Origin: Gossypium raimondii
Lineage: Eukaryota; Streptophyta; Magnoliopsida; Malvales; Malvaceae
DNA length: 64,000 nt
Assembly (NCBI RefSeq): GCF_025698545.1
Contig: NC_068572.1
Coordinates: forward strand, 558,001-622,000
Direction of reading: 5' to 3'
The notes beneath the pieces are model-generated. The model was not told the origin of the DNA. It did no database searches and saw only the letters and a list, made by a program, of their open reading frames with translations. This document shows positions 23,633 through 36,823 of this stretch, piece by piece (positions within the stretch are counted from its first letter, which is position 1; each line of letters starts with the position of its first letter). Both the position numbers and the translations under genes were made by a program.

Positions 23633-26350
23633 ATCAATTTTGAAACATGTAAATCATCTTCAAACATAAGTGATAAACACTAAGACCTTTTTTGTTTAGG
23701 AACTTCAATTCACTTATCATATTGAGATATATATTCATGTTTACCAAAGATTAAACAACTCAAAATCCAAATCCAAATCCAAATTATGCAATAATAATCA
23801 TAAAATATCATGTTGAATCCTTGAGCTTCTTATCATTTAGCTTTCAAGAGAATCCAAAACCAAACTAAAAAACATAACCCCAAAGGGTATCTTTTAAGAT
23901 CTCCATTTGGCATAAAAACCAAACAATTATTAGAGCAAACAAACAAGCAATTTCATGCTATAATGAAACCCAAAAATGAAAAACATGTCTTCTAACCATG
24001 AGTGAGAGCTCTCATTCCTTTTTTCCAATCCCATGAGACATGTTATAGATCCCTCGTCCCTGAAAAAAAAATAACAAGCACACAACATAAGCTATGGTTT
24101 CATTGATCTTTTATTCGGCAAACAGGAGGTTTTAAAATTGTTGTAAGATAGTTTTACAATTACGAATGAAACTCACGATTAAAAACAGGGAACTTGCTGC
24201 TAGAGCGGCGGGAATGGCGACAGATGTGATCTTATCGTAAGGACCTTTCAAGTAAGTGTGTTTATGGATGCCTTGAAAATATTTCTGATACTCGATAAGC
24301 TTTTCCCTAGGTCTGAATGGTACCTCTGACATCCTGCTGTCACAAAGTTAAACATTCGGCTATACATCGAATAAGAGAATAAGATTTTCCCAAAACTCCC
24401 TAAGCCTCAATCCAACTTATTCTCTTTCCCCAAATCAGCACATTCAAGCATAGTATCTATATTAATCTATTTTAACCAATAAAACAATTGAATTTACATT
24501 AACAAGCAGACATCCATAGTACTCGCATCAACAAAATACAAGATAAAACAGCAGCGACCCGTCTTCCCCCCTATTTTACAAAAGCTACATTAAACAAGGG
24601 CAAACAATACACTATAGCAAGGTTTTAAGAACCAGACTGGTGGTCAAACCAGTCAGGACACTGGTTTGCCGGTTCAACCGGTCCGTACCAGTTCCCGGGT
24701 CAACTGGTTAAATACCCTTCTCTGGACCAGTACCCCGGTCAGTCCAGTCTGCTTCAAACAACCTTGCAATATAGCCTAAAAGCCCCTACAAAGAAATGTT
24801 TTCATATATGCATACATTCTAACTCGAATAAGCTTAAAAACCTCTTCAATACTCGGTAACAAACCACATTGTATCAGTGCCCTTTTTCCTAAAGAAACGC
24901 AATAAGAACAGACAAAATGGGGATCAATAAACCTAGTTCAAACTCAATTTACAGTGCACCAGGGGGAGAATTTTATGAATATTTTGCTAGAACAAGGATG
25001 ATATGGTTTCAATTACTCATGGATTTACAATCTTAAAAAATTAATTTACACTATTTTGAACCAAAAAAAAAGAAAAGAAGCTAGGTTGATTGCTTTGTTC
25101 TTGAATCAATACATTCACAAGCCACGAATACCATAGACCGAATCCAATAAACCCAATTCTAATTACCAAAAAGAAACCCAAAATCAGGGAAAGCGTTTCC
25201 AGTAAATCAAATCAGCAGATTCAAAGATAAGAAAACTAAAAAAAAAAAAATCAATTCCTCAAAATTGAATTAAAGCGCATTTCGATACCAGATTCATGAG
25301 AAGAAGAAAAAAAATAATAAAAAGAATACCTGAGAGAAAATCAAGCTTGATTCTTCCTCTTCTTTCTTAGATTAGGGAAAAAAAACCCTAGAATTTCTAA
25401 ACGACTTTTTTGAGCCTTTAGGGATTGGGATTAAGTTCGGGAAAATGGTGTCTTATATTATAAAAATATACAAAAGTTTGTATGGGCTGAGAGTGGCAGG
25501 CCCAATTCATAAAAGGTTTTAATATGATCCTAGTCCATGTAGTCTTCCGATTTTTGAACTTTAGTCCCTTTACGATTTGAAAATTAAAATCCTATTAATA
25601 ACACCGGTAATTAATAGCGTTATCGATTGAATTTTAAATCTAAAAAAAAAATAAAAAGATTAAATTCTTGAAAATTAAAGTAGAATAATTGAATTTGAAG
25701 AGTCCGAATAGCACAAGTAATAATATCTTGTTAAAGTTCATAAATAGAGAAAATCTAATTTAAAAAAAAAATCAAAGTCTAGCAAAAAGAATTGTTTCAA
25801 TAAACTTACGGAATCAAATAAACCACATATTCTCGATTCAATCGGCCTTATTTAATTTAATGAATTTAACATAAAATCCACATGCAAATTAAAGTCTTGG
25901 TACAATTCATATAATTTTATAGCGTTTAACTCTGTTAATACACATCTCGATTTAATCCATATGTAATTTTCACATACCCTTAATATCATTATTGGTATAA
26001 CATTATGCTTTACATGTCCCACATGTATATAATTATTGTTATCAAATATAAAAAGAAAAATGAAACCAATAAAATTTCATATTACATATTTAAACTATAA
26101 ATCAAATTTTTACATGTATAATCACAATAAATCAAAATTCGCTTATTAAATTACTCATATTCTTCCTCTTTCTTAATTTTCAAATACCCTAAAACAAATA
26201 TACCCTAATAATAGCTTAGATTTCGAGTAGCAAACTTTGATCAATTCAAGTTTGAGTTATTTACGACTTTTTTTTTTCAAAATATTAGGTTACGTGTTTA
26301 AAGTCATTCGTGTTTAGATTATTTTAGTTTCAAATCAATTCAAGTTCACA
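23632..26350. repeat. COX7a tandem duplication, unit B
   Basis: Second copy of the block at 20349-23200, in the same orientation. The left boundary is sharp and abuts the DUF247 fragment. The right boundary fades near 26350, where shared CAAATCAATTCAAG and GTGTTTAGATT motifs end. Confidence 0.8.
24012..24332 (-). CDS. COX7A: Cytochrome c oxidase subunit 7a-like (COX7a), copy B
   Basis: Same gene structure as copy A: exons 24177-24332 and 24012-24059 with conserved splice sites. Product 67 aa, ending HGIGKKE (copy A ends KKD). Otherwise residues 1-52 differ from copy A only at position 4 (Val for Ala). The 5'-UTR exon and its donor (25328-25330) are also kept. Both copies thus look functional. 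The role is as for copy A: a small inner-membrane subunit of complex IV, with a basic N-terminus in the matrix or at the membrane surface and one membrane span at about 38-56. Nothing in the sequence shows which copy is the main expressed one. Confidence 0.87.
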
Positions 26351-26552
26351 TTCTCAAGATTTACGTTGAATCGGATTCAGATCATTTCAAGTTCACATTC
26401 TTAAAATTTACGCTTAAGATTTATGTTGAGTCGGATTCAAATCAATTCAAGTTCAGTTGCTGAAAGCACTTTCCTTTCACATTCCAAACCCGATAACTTT
26501 CAACTATTACCTCCACATTCTTAAGATTTGTGTTGTCATTTTCAGACATGAT
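25430..26552. other. AT-rich flank between COX7a copy B and the LTR fossil
   Basis: No gene. Near 26330-26450 a short segment (TTTACGTTGAATCGGATTCA and variants) is repeated two or three times. Confidence 0.5.
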
Positions 26553-26557
26553 ATTTG

Positions 26558-27797
26558 TGTTGAAATCATTTTTTTTGACAAAACAGGGTCGACTCGAATT
26601 TTGAAAACAAAAACGAAAACGGGAGTCGTCACCAATCCTTTTCGATGAGGTGTGATCGGATCACCTCGAAAATTTGTTGTTTTTAATAAACGATTTGATT
26701 TCATTAAAACAACGATTTTAGTCCACGAGATTCAAAAAAATAGGTTCGGGAGTCGATTACGTACGAGGAAGGATTAGCACCCTCGTAATGCCCAAAAATT
26801 GGTACTTAATCGATTAGTTAAAGTCTTAATGTCGAAAATTGAAAATTTTGAAGAGATTTAAAATATGATCCTTTATTTTAAAAAACTTATATAAATTAAG
26901 TTACTCGTGAAGACCCTCTCATTTCAGAAAGAAAAAATGTCACACCCAATGAGCTAGGGTACGATATTTTACCTCTTCAGAAATGAGCTTGTCTAAAAAC
27001 TAGTGCAATAAAGTTAAAAGGGTATTCAATTGTTTAAGTCATATAAAAAAATTGCAACTCAATATGTTAGGGTACGATTTCTCGTAATACTAAACATTGA
27101 ACATTGTCTTTATTTATTTTGTTATTATTATTTTTGAAAATCCTCGTCTCAAGAGAACAACACGTCATATCCAATGCATTAGGATACAATGTATTGAATC
27201 CTCGATCATCAGTTTTTATTTACGTTTTTATTTTAAAGAGCAATCTCGATTACGTAGATTCAACGAAGAAAATTGGAACCCAATACGTCAGGGCTCAATT
27301 CTCTCGAAGATCCCAAATACCGAGTATTGCTTTTATTTTGAAATTTTTCCGTTTTTTGACAAATCCGAATAAAAATGGATGTAACGTAATGATAATGATG
27401 ATAATGTAAATAAAATAATACAAGCAAGGGCTATAAAATAAAATAAATAAAAGACAAACTAATATAGTAAACCATAGCAAGCATATAAGCAATAAAATTA
27501 CAACATTCATTCTAAATATAGTGAATACGAATAAAGAAATGAACAAAGAAAATGAATAAGATTATGGAAATGTAAAAAGATATATACATATGTATACACA
27601 CAAAATCATAGGAATAATAAAATATATGTACATACTTTATCATTATATATGAAAAGGTAAGTAAATAAATGTGTATATATATATATATATATATATGCGT
27701 AGAAATATGCATACATGCAGGCCTATATATATAAATTATAAAAGGTATATAAAAGTATGTTTTGTATACATGTATTTAAAAATAAGTATACGTATAT

Positions 27798-27834
<37 letters not shown>

Positions 27835-28140
27835 TATGCATACATAAATTACAGGCTATATAAATATGCACGTAGACATATATGTGTATAAAACATAGAA
27901 TACAAATATATATAAGTACACATGAGTTATAAAACGAAAAAATATCCACAAGAAAATATATATTTTAAAAGCATAAAGAATATATAAGCGTATATACTTA
28001 TGGAAATAGGACATGGGTATAGATATATAAGTATACAAGTAATACAATATGAAGAATATATAAGTATATACATTGTAAAAATATAGAGTACAAATATACA
28101 TATAGGTACGTGCATGTATATAAAAAAGATTATAAAACAT

Positions 28141-28183
<43 letters not shown>

Positions 28184-29640
28184 AAACATGTATGTGTATA
28201 CATATGATTACAAGGAATATAAAGAATGCATATATATGATAAAAAAAATTGCAAGCATATATCTATATAAAAAATGAAATAACATAATATATATAAGCAT
28301 TTATGTGAACTAAAAATATAAAATAGCCATGATGATAAATAACAGAGAGAGTTAGACTAAATAGAATAAAAAAATAAAACTTGGGGTTGAATTGCAAATA
28401 AAATCGAAGGGGAGGGACCATATCGAACGCGCGAATAACATAGAGGGGCTGGAAGGGAAATTTTCTCTTATCCTCTAACAGCGTCGTTATAATAGGACCA
28501 AAATGCAATCGCGAAAAAAGTCATAGGGTAAAACTAAAAAATGAAAACACTTAATTGGAAAGCATAAAAGAGCAGAAGGACCTGGCGCATAAATATCCCT
28601 TTCACCGTAGAAACACGCGGATCCTGAGGGTGGACGGGTCAGGTCGGTTTGGCCTCCCTAAAACGACACTGTTTTGGCGCCTGGGGAGACAACTTAAACG
28701 ACGCCGTTTCTCACGAGCTATAAAGGCCCAAATTTTTTCAAAAAATTCCATTTTAACCTAGCTTTAAAAAAAACCTAACAAATCCTCTCCCCTCCCCTTA
28801 AAACAAATGACCCTTAGACCCTGGCCTCCGCCGCGCCGCCTCTACGGCCATTGGCCAGAGTTGAGTGAAACGGGCCTTTCAGCCCACACTTCACGGTGTC
28901 CCTGAAGGCCAGGCCTCCTCGACCGTGAGACCGAAGGATAAAGGAAAGGGCTCCTCTCCCTGTTCGACGCTGGCAACAGCGAAGACAGGCTCCGGCACCG
29001 GCTTTCAAAAAATAGGTATTCCTTTTTCCTTTTCGTCTCGTTTTTATTTAAAAGGGTTGTAAAAAAATAAATAAAAAAATAAACAAACATAAAAATAAAA
29101 AAGAAATAAAGAAAAAGTATACATGAACAGAAAAATAAAGGCAGTTAAACTGGAGTCAACCTTTTTAAAAGCTTTTGCTCTGTTCTTTTTTTATTAATCA
29201 GTCGTTGCAAAAAAAGAAGCCAATACAAAGGTGGTGCTCGGCTTTTTATAGCCGATTGGTTGCTATTTTTTATTATTTTTGCTGTTTACGTGTGTTCTCC
29301 ATTTTTCAGGGTTGATGGGCGACGATCGACGTGACAGTGACGGTGGCAGACTCGCGGCGGCCAGGAGACCAAAGGTCCAAAGCATGCAGCGGCACTTAGG
29401 GTTTCAAAAACTGAAACCCTAGGCTGACTTTAGTTTTCGAGTTTGGGCCTCGGTTAGGGTTAGGCTAGTTGGGCTCCAGGTTAATTTGATTTGGGCTTGA
29501 GAAATTTGGGGTTGGGGTTAATTAATTTTGGGTCTGTTTGTAATTGGGTTTAAGTTGGGTTAAAATGTAATTGGGTTGTTTTATTTTTTTGGTATGGTTT
29601 GGCTTATTTGGTGCGGGCCCGGGCTAAATTGGGCTTATAC
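26558..29640 (+). repeat. Left LTR of the fossil (about 3.1 kb)
   Basis: Starts TGTTGAAATC after the target repeat. The 3' limit is placed near GGGCTTATACA at about 29642, before sequence that looks like the primer-binding/leader zone. The LTR holds long TA-rich microsatellite runs (27672-27698, 27798-27832, 28148-28182) and a more GC-rich stretch at 28600-29000. Its first 758 bp recur inverted at 36824-37581. The right end of this LTR is uncertain. Confidence 0.6.
27672..28182. repeat. (TA)n microsatellites inside the LTR
   Basis: Three runs of alternating T and A of about 26-36 bp lie in a region of about 750 bp made mostly of TATA/CATA motifs. Low-complexity open frames on both strands here are not genes. 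Confidence 0.85.
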
Positions 29641-29744
29641 AGCTGCCACTCTTTATTCGTTATCGTGTAACGAGAACAGAGCAAAGACTAAGAAAGACTA
29701 ATTCCCGGTCTCGCCGAGTCTTGACTTCTTGGTGCTCATCTTCT

Positions 29745-30520
29745 CTTTCAATGTAGCTTTATTCCAGTCCACTGTGTCTTGTTGCTTCGATCCACTTCAC
29801 TAAACTTTAGAGAGATCTGATTTGTAGCTTCAATCTTCTTCACAGCAACTTCAGAGGTACGAGATTCATAGTTTTAGTCTGCTTCACTATAATGTCAAGG
29901 AGATAAGACTTGTTATGGTGTGATCCGCTCTACTTCAACTTCAGAGAGATAAGATCCATCATTTTAATCCGTTTCATTGCAACTTTAGGAGATAGGATTG
30001 GATGCGATCTGCTCTACTGCAACTTTAGAGAGATAAGATATGTGGTTTCAATCCGCTCCACTGCAACTTCAGAGAGATAGGATTTATAGCTTCTGTCTGT
30101 TTGCCAGGGAAGTAAGATTCGCTATTGTAGCTTCAATCTGTTCCACTATACCGCTAGGGAAATAAGATTTGTTGTTGTAGGTTCAATCTATTCCACTGTA
30201 ATGTCAAAGAGATAGGACTGGTGTCGTCAATCTGCTTCACTGCCAGTACATGAAGACAAGATCTGTTGTTTTTAGTCTGCTCTGCTGCAAACTCAGGAGG
30301 CAAGACTGGTGTTTTCGATCTACTTCACTGCTAGTACAGGAAGACAAGATCTGCTATTTTTAGCCTTCGACCTACTCTGCTGCTGCTTAGGGAGATAAGG
30401 CTAATGGCTTAAATCTGCTTCCCTACTACTTTGGAAAGATAAGATTCACCGTCTTTGATCTGTAATCTTCAACCTACTCCACTGCTACTCAGGGAGATAG
30501 AACTAATGGCTTCACCGATT
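29745..30520. repeat. Degenerate tandem repeat in the element leader
   Basis: About 12-14 imperfect units of about 50-65 bp share the pattern CTTCAATCTGCTCCACTGCAACTTCAGAGAGATAAGATTTGTTG in pieces (for example TCCACTGCAACTTCAG, GAGATAAGATT). The units vary in length. It lies between the LTR and the first coding part and is non-coding. Confidence 0.65.
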
Positions 30521-30779
30521 TGTTCTCTAGAGAACATGACCCGTATAATGAACCTAATTATGCCTAATGATTAAGATGTCATGATAAAAAAATGAATCAA
30601 ATGCTCCTAACTAGACATGTATGCATGAATACAAAATGTCATGAAAATGATCCCTCAATGTTTGAGTTGTTATTGCCCATTGTTCATCAAGGTTTTAATC
30701 ACTGACGCCCTTTTGTTCAGCTAGTATCTTCAACAGAAAAAGCCAAAGAAATAGTCGCAACTTAGACTAATCTTTCTCA

Positions 30780-32260
30780 AATACTTCCATTGGGGTACGT
30801 TGATAAAGCGGTTACAAATTTGTTTGATCGACTACAAAAGAGTCACGCATGTCCCAGTAAATTTGGCCGAGACATTTAAATCCTTGAGTGCGTGTCGAAG
30901 CACGGGTGAGGGAAGATTCATTGGATGCACACAGTTGTTACTAGTTTGGTTCCATAGTCATTTTTGGAAAATGGATAAAGTCTCCTATCGAGTATTTTCA
31001 GAAAACTACTCTCCGTTGAAAGAACTAACAACGACACCGAGATGTGACAACATTACTGTGGAAAAATAGATCGCAATTCTTCAAAATCTTAAAGACGAAG
31101 ATGTTGAATGAAAAGCCCCATGGTTAGTGCCCGACGAGATCTTGTATCATGTGAGGACTTCGATTGAGTCCCTTTACTCAGGATATGGGGAGCCGTTGGC
31201 TATACGTCTTTATTGGTACTAAAACAGTATAGGTCGAGACAGTTCGTACCTGTAACCCAAGGGCTATCATAGAGTGAGTTTTCGTATAAAGATGATGGTT
31301 ACAAGAAGAAGATTCGAGAAGTGACCAATGCTTGGAAGCAAATCCACAGAATGAAGAGACTTGCCGTTGGACCGATGGTGACCTCCGAATATGAGTGGTG
31401 GAGTAAGAGGGTCAATGACAATATACCCAAGCTGAGAGAAGAAGATGTTCGACCGATAGATAAGTATTTGCAAGTGGTCTCATTTGAGATAGAAATCATA
31501 AAACAATATTTTGAAAAAAAGAATTTGGAGTTGGGAAAGAAAATAGAGGAATTAGAGGAAGAAAAAATGCAACTAGGACTGGATGTCGACGTTCAAAAGT
31601 TAGAGACCGACAAATGGAGAAAAGAAAGAATAAGGCTAAAGAAGATTTGGACAGCCTGAAGGTGGACTACAAAAAGTTGCGTAGGTCAATAAGAATGGCC
31701 AGTTTGGGTAAGACGTGGAACAATGGCGACAAGAAATCCAAGAGAAAAAGACTAAAGTTGATCAATGGGAAAAGAAGTTCCAAGATGCTCAAGCTCGAGA
31801 AGTTGTTTTGGAAAAGAGTCTATTAGAGTGCCCAAATAAGAAAATGGGATTGAAAACTCGAGTAACCGAGTTAGAAAAGTCGCTCAACCAGTATCGTAGT
31901 TGTAATTCTACGATCGAGTTAAAAACAAGCTTAGGCAAAATTGAAAAATTGAAGGGACGAGTAGGAGAGCTCGAAAACGCATTGCAAAACAGTAAACTCC
32001 GAATAGAGCTTCTTGAGAGAAGTAATGAACAGTGACAAGAGCAATTCCATCGGTCTCAAGATCAGATTAGAGAAAGAAATTATATTATGGGCGAGGAGGT
32101 GGCTCAAGTAAGCGAAGTAGCCGATCATCTACAAACCCTAGCAGTTCAGGCTGATGTATTAAGTTTGAAGTATGAATCAGAATCGAACCGAGGCTGAGAA
32201 TTAGCTTGACTTCTTAGGAAGGTCAAGGCTTTGAGTATAAGGGCAAAGCCATATATGTAA
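30780..32260 (+). pseudogene. Upstream coiled-coil ORF region of the LTR fossil, broken
   Basis: Part of the fossil, upstream of gag. The stretch carries an N-terminal part with EYEWWSKRVNDNIPKL, then long Lys/Glu-rich heptads typical of a coiled coil. Similar extra ORFs before gag are, as I recall, frequent in large plant gypsy elements. It is broken several times. Confidence 0.6.
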
Positions 32261-32409
32261 TCTATTTTATGTAAAGAAATTTCTTTTCTAGTAAAGTTTT
32301 TCTAATGAAATTGAATCAGAGTCAATACCTCTTTTTTTGCATTCATTCATCTGCATTATATTTCATTATATGCATTAAGTATAATAAAATGACCCTAATA
32401 AACTAAAAT

Positions 32410-34370
32410 TATGACAGTTATCCTCGAATATCCTTACGGCACAAGAAAGAAAACAAAAGTAATGAATCAACGGTTAGAAAGATTGGAACAAATACAGAAA
32501 GAAATGCAAGATAAGATGCAAGAATAATTGGATAAAATCCAACAAGATGCGCTGGAATCCCAAATAACCATAATGAGCTAACTGGCACAATTATATGCTG
32601 ATAAAGGAAAGAGCCCTGTAATCAATTCGGGAGTTGATCAGAATGACCCTGTTTATCCTCCAGGTTTTGTCCCAACGAACACTCAGTCACAACTGGATAT
32701 GTGTCAACAAGGAGTGCGTGTTCACATTAGACCTCAATGCCAAGTTGGCGTTTCGGCACCGATGAACTTTCAGACAGACTCGGGTTCTAACCCGAGAGAT
32801 AATCCAGCAAACCCCGTTGTCCTTGATTTGGACGATGTAGTTGAAGTAGAGAAAGCAATGGTGGATTTACCAAAGCAACTTGAAGATAGGTGTAGGTGGC
32901 TAGAGGAAAAGTTCAAAGCAATGGAAAGTGCTGATTCCCGTTGCAATATTGACGCAAAATACCTAAGTTTGGTCCCTGACTTAGTTCTCCCGCCTAAGTT
33001 TAAAATGCCAGAATTCGAAAAGTATAACGGGACTAGTTGTCCTAAAGCCCATATTACCATGTTCTGTAGAAGGATGACGGGATATATCGACAATGATCAA
33101 TTGTTAATCCACTGTTTCCAAGATAGTTTGATCGGAGCGGTGGCCAAATGGTATAACCAACTGAATCGTGGTCAAATTAACTCATGGAAAGATTTGGCAC
33201 AAGCCTTCATGAAACAATATAGCCACACAACGGACATGACGCCCGATAGGATCACACTACAAAACATGAGAAGAAACAAAATAAAAGCTTTAAGTAGTAC
33301 GCCTAGAGATGGAAAGAGGTGGCAATCCAAGTCCAGCCGCCTCTTCTGGAAAAAGAAACCACAATTCTTTTCATTAATACTCTAAAAGCCCCGTTCATCA
33401 AACATATTTTGGGAAGTGCCACTAAGAGCTTCTCAAACATATTGATGACTGGTAAAATAATCGAAAATACGGTAAGAAGTGGTAAAATAGATACGGGGGA
33501 AACTCTAAAAGACCGGCCTCGAGGAAGAAAGAAGGCGAGGTGAATAATATGAGTGCATACAACAAGGGATACTAAAAGCCAATTACCGTTGACCCACCAA
33601 GGACAGTAGCTACTAGTCATCAATGCCCCCGAGGTAAGAGCCCAACTCGAGGTCAGAAAGACCCCAATTTACGCCTATCTCGATAATTTATAGGGAGCTA
33701 TATCAAAATCTATTTGATGCATATGTGGTAGCCCCTTTCTATCTGAAACCCATGCAAGCCTCGTTCCTTAAGTGGTATGACACAAACGCCCAGTGCGAAT
33801 ATCATATAAGGATAACAGGGCATTCGATCGAAAATTGCACCGCGTTTAAGAAGTTGGTCGAAAGGTTCATTAAAATGGATATCGTAAAGTTCGATGACCC
33901 CTCTGGACCTAACGTAACAGGAAACCCGTTACCTAATCATTCTGACAAAGGGGTAAAGGCGGTAGCTGAGAGTGGAAGTAAGAGAATCAAGGTAGACATA
34001 ATGGAGGTAAGAACCCCAATGAAATGTGTTTAGGAGCAGATGGTACGTAGAGGTCTAATCGCGCGAGATTCAATTGAAAGGCCTAAAAGAACAGAAACAT
34101 ACTGTGAGTTCCATGCCATGGAGGGTTATAATATCCAGGAATCTGCAAAGTTCAGGACCATAGTACAAAATCTGGTGGATAATAAGGAGATAGAAATTTA
34201 TAAAGAGAGTAAAGAATTTGAAGAACGAGAGGTCTGCGCCTTAGAAGAGAGACCCGCTGAAAGGGTCCAAAAGGTCAATCAGCCAGTGGTGATTATTTCA
34301 CGGCTAAGGAGCGATGAAGCAGGGATTCAAATGCCACCAAAAGTCATAATCCAAAGACCTGTATAATTTT
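32410..34370 (+). pseudogene. gag region of the LTR fossil, broken
   Basis: The gag core is recognisable (LVLPPKFKMPEFEKYNGTSC, VAKWYNQLNRGQINSWKDL, AFMKQYSH), followed by NAQCEYHIRITGHSIENC, a zinc-knuckle-like segment. Family Ty3/gypsy. It is broken several times. Confidence 0.75.
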
Positions 34371-34589
34371 CCTATAAGGATAACGAAAAGGTTCCTTAGA
34401 ATTATGACTGTAACGTAACAATTCTAAGAGAGAAGAACCCGATAAATACTTCAGAAGAGAGCAATGATGATGGCTGTTACACACGTAGCGGAAAACATTA
34501 CAATCCAGCAATTTCGAAAGCAGAGCCTGTAAAAAGAAAATGCGGTCCGATTTGAATCACTTGTCAATGAGCCAATAACGGAGAATGAA

Positions 34590-35313
34590 GCTAGAGAGTT
34601 TTAAAAAATTTTAAAGCACAGCGAATACAGTGTTGTAGAGGAGTTACATAAGCAGCCAGCTCGTATCTCGGTGCTAGCGTTACTCTTAAGCTCGGAAGTA
34701 CATCGCAGCGCGTTAATGCTGGTATTGAATGAAACATATGTTGCTTATGACATCTCTATGAACAAGTTAGACCGTCTAGTTGGTAACGTAAGTGCTGATA
34801 ACTTCATTTTCTATAACGATGATGAAATACCACCGGGAGGCATGGGATCGACCAAAACTCTGCACATTACAACCCGCTGCAAGGGGTACACATTGCCGGG
34901 AGTATTAATTGATAACTGATTAGCGCTAAATGTCTTGCCTTTATCCACCCTGAATAGGTTGCCCGTGGGCAGCTCAAATATGAAAACGTATCAGAACATA
35001 GTGAGAGCGTTCGATAGTACTGAAAGAAGAGTAATGGGAAGAATTGAAATTCCCCTTTTAATCATCCCAAGCACATACGAGATATATTTCCTGGAAATGG
35101 ACATCAAACCTTCTTATAATTGTTTATTAGGAAGGCATTGGGTTCATTCAGCAGGAGCAGTACCCTCATCGCTGCATCAAAAGTTAAAGTTGATAACAGA
35201 GGGTCGGCTGGTGACGATCAATGCAGAGGAGGATATCATTGCGACTGTAACTAGTGACACACCTATATTGGGACAAAAGAAGAAGCAATTGAATGTTCAT
35301 TCTGATCTCTGGA
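34590..35313 (+). pseudogene. Aspartic protease region of the LTR fossil, broken
   Basis: Retropepsin-like features are visible: the active-site neighbourhood around VLIDN and PLSTLNRLP, then MDIKPSYNCLLGRHWVHSAG. The protease ends abruptly at the inversion junction near 35313. No polymerase domains follow. Broken. Confidence 0.7.
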
Positions 35314-36823
35314 ACTCACAGTATGTTCCTGTCCTTTTAGGCCTTTCAACTGAATCTCGAACGATTAGACCCCTACGTACCATCTGCTCCTAAACACATT
35401 TCATTGGGGTTCTTACCTCCATTACGTCTACCTTGATTCTCTTACTTCCACCCTCGACTACCGTCTTTAACCCTTTGTCAGAATGATTAAGTAACGGGTT
35501 TCCTGCTACGTTAGGTCCAGAGGGGTCATCGAACTTTACGATACCCATTTTAATGAACCTTTCGACCAACTTCTTAAACGCGATGCAATTTTCGATCGAA
35601 TGTCCCGTTATCCCTATATGATATTCGCACTGGGCGTTTGTGTCATACCACTTAGGGAACGGGGGTTGCATAGGTTTCAGATAGAAATGAGCTACCACAT
35701 GTGCATCAAATAGATTTTGATATAGCTCCCTATAAGTTATCGGGATAGGCGTAAATTGAGGTCTTTCTGACCTCGAGTTGGGCTCCTGCCTCGGGGGCAT
35801 TGATGACTAGTAGCTACCGTCCTTGGTGGGTTAACGGTAATTGGCTTTGAGTATCCCTTGTTGTATGCACTCATATTATTCACCTCGTATTCTTTCTTCC
35901 TCGAGGTCGGTCTTTTAGAGTTTTCACTTGCATATATTTTACCACTTCTTACCGTATTTTTTATCATTTCACCGGTCATCACTATGTCTGAGAAGCTCTT
36001 AGTGATACTTCCCAAAATATGTTTGATGAACGGGGTTTTTAGAGTATTAATGAAAAGCATTGTGGTTTCTTTTTCCAAAAGAGACGGCTGGACTTGGATT
36101 GCCACCTCTCTCCATCTCTAAACGTACTGCTTAAAGCTTTTATTTTGTTTCTTCTCAATGTTTTGTAGTGTGATCCTATCGGGCGTCATGTCCGTTATGT
36201 GGCTATATTGTTTCATGAAGGCTTGCGTCAAATCTTTTCATGAGTTAATATGACCACGATTCAGTTGGTTATACCATTTGGCCACCGCTCTGATCAAACT
36301 GTCCTGGAAACAGTGGATTAACAATTGATCATTGTCGATATATCCCGTGATCCTTCTACAGAACATGGTAATATGGGTTTTAGGACAACTAGTCCCGTTA
36401 TACTTTTCGAATTCTGGCATTTTAAACTTAGGCAGGAGAACTAAGTCAGGGTACCTCCACCCTCCCTTGGAGGTACTTCCTGAGTCTTTTTCCAAGTAAA
36501 GCCTCTTTTCCAGCTATCATTTGTAGACCCATTCTCGTTGTTTTGGGTGTGGGGATCTTACTCCCTTCCATAATTAAGGTTGCATTTACAAATTCCAGAG
36601 ATCGGAATGAACATTCAATTGCTTCTTTTGTCCCTATATACGATGTGTCACTAGTTACAGTCGCAATGATATCCTCCTCTGCATTGATCGTCACCAGCTG
36701 ACCCTCTGTTATCAACTTTAACTTTTGGTGTAGCGATGAGGGTACTGCTCCTGCTGAATGAATCCAATGTCTTCTTAATAAACAATTATAAGAAGGCTTG
36801 ATGTCCATTACCAGGATCATTAT
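35313..36823 (-). pseudogene. Inverted arm: gag and protease fragments in opposite orientation
   Basis: 35313 to about 36455 is the inverted counterpart of about 32960-34110 (gag). About 36455-36823 is the inverted counterpart of about 35095-35313 (protease) plus about 150 bp not present in the plus arm. The junction at 35313 carries GGAA shared by both sides, and the order of parts is scrambled relative to a normal element. Broken. Confidence 0.75.

Noticed and set aside
27512-28254. Open frames of up to 132 residues, rich in Tyr, Ile and His
   Set aside because: They are translations of TA and CATA microsatellites inside the left LTR; no family features and the same region is open on both strands.
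28555-29090. GC-rich open frames on both strands
   Set aside because: They lie within the LTR of the fossil and have no domain features; their overlap on both strands reflects base composition.
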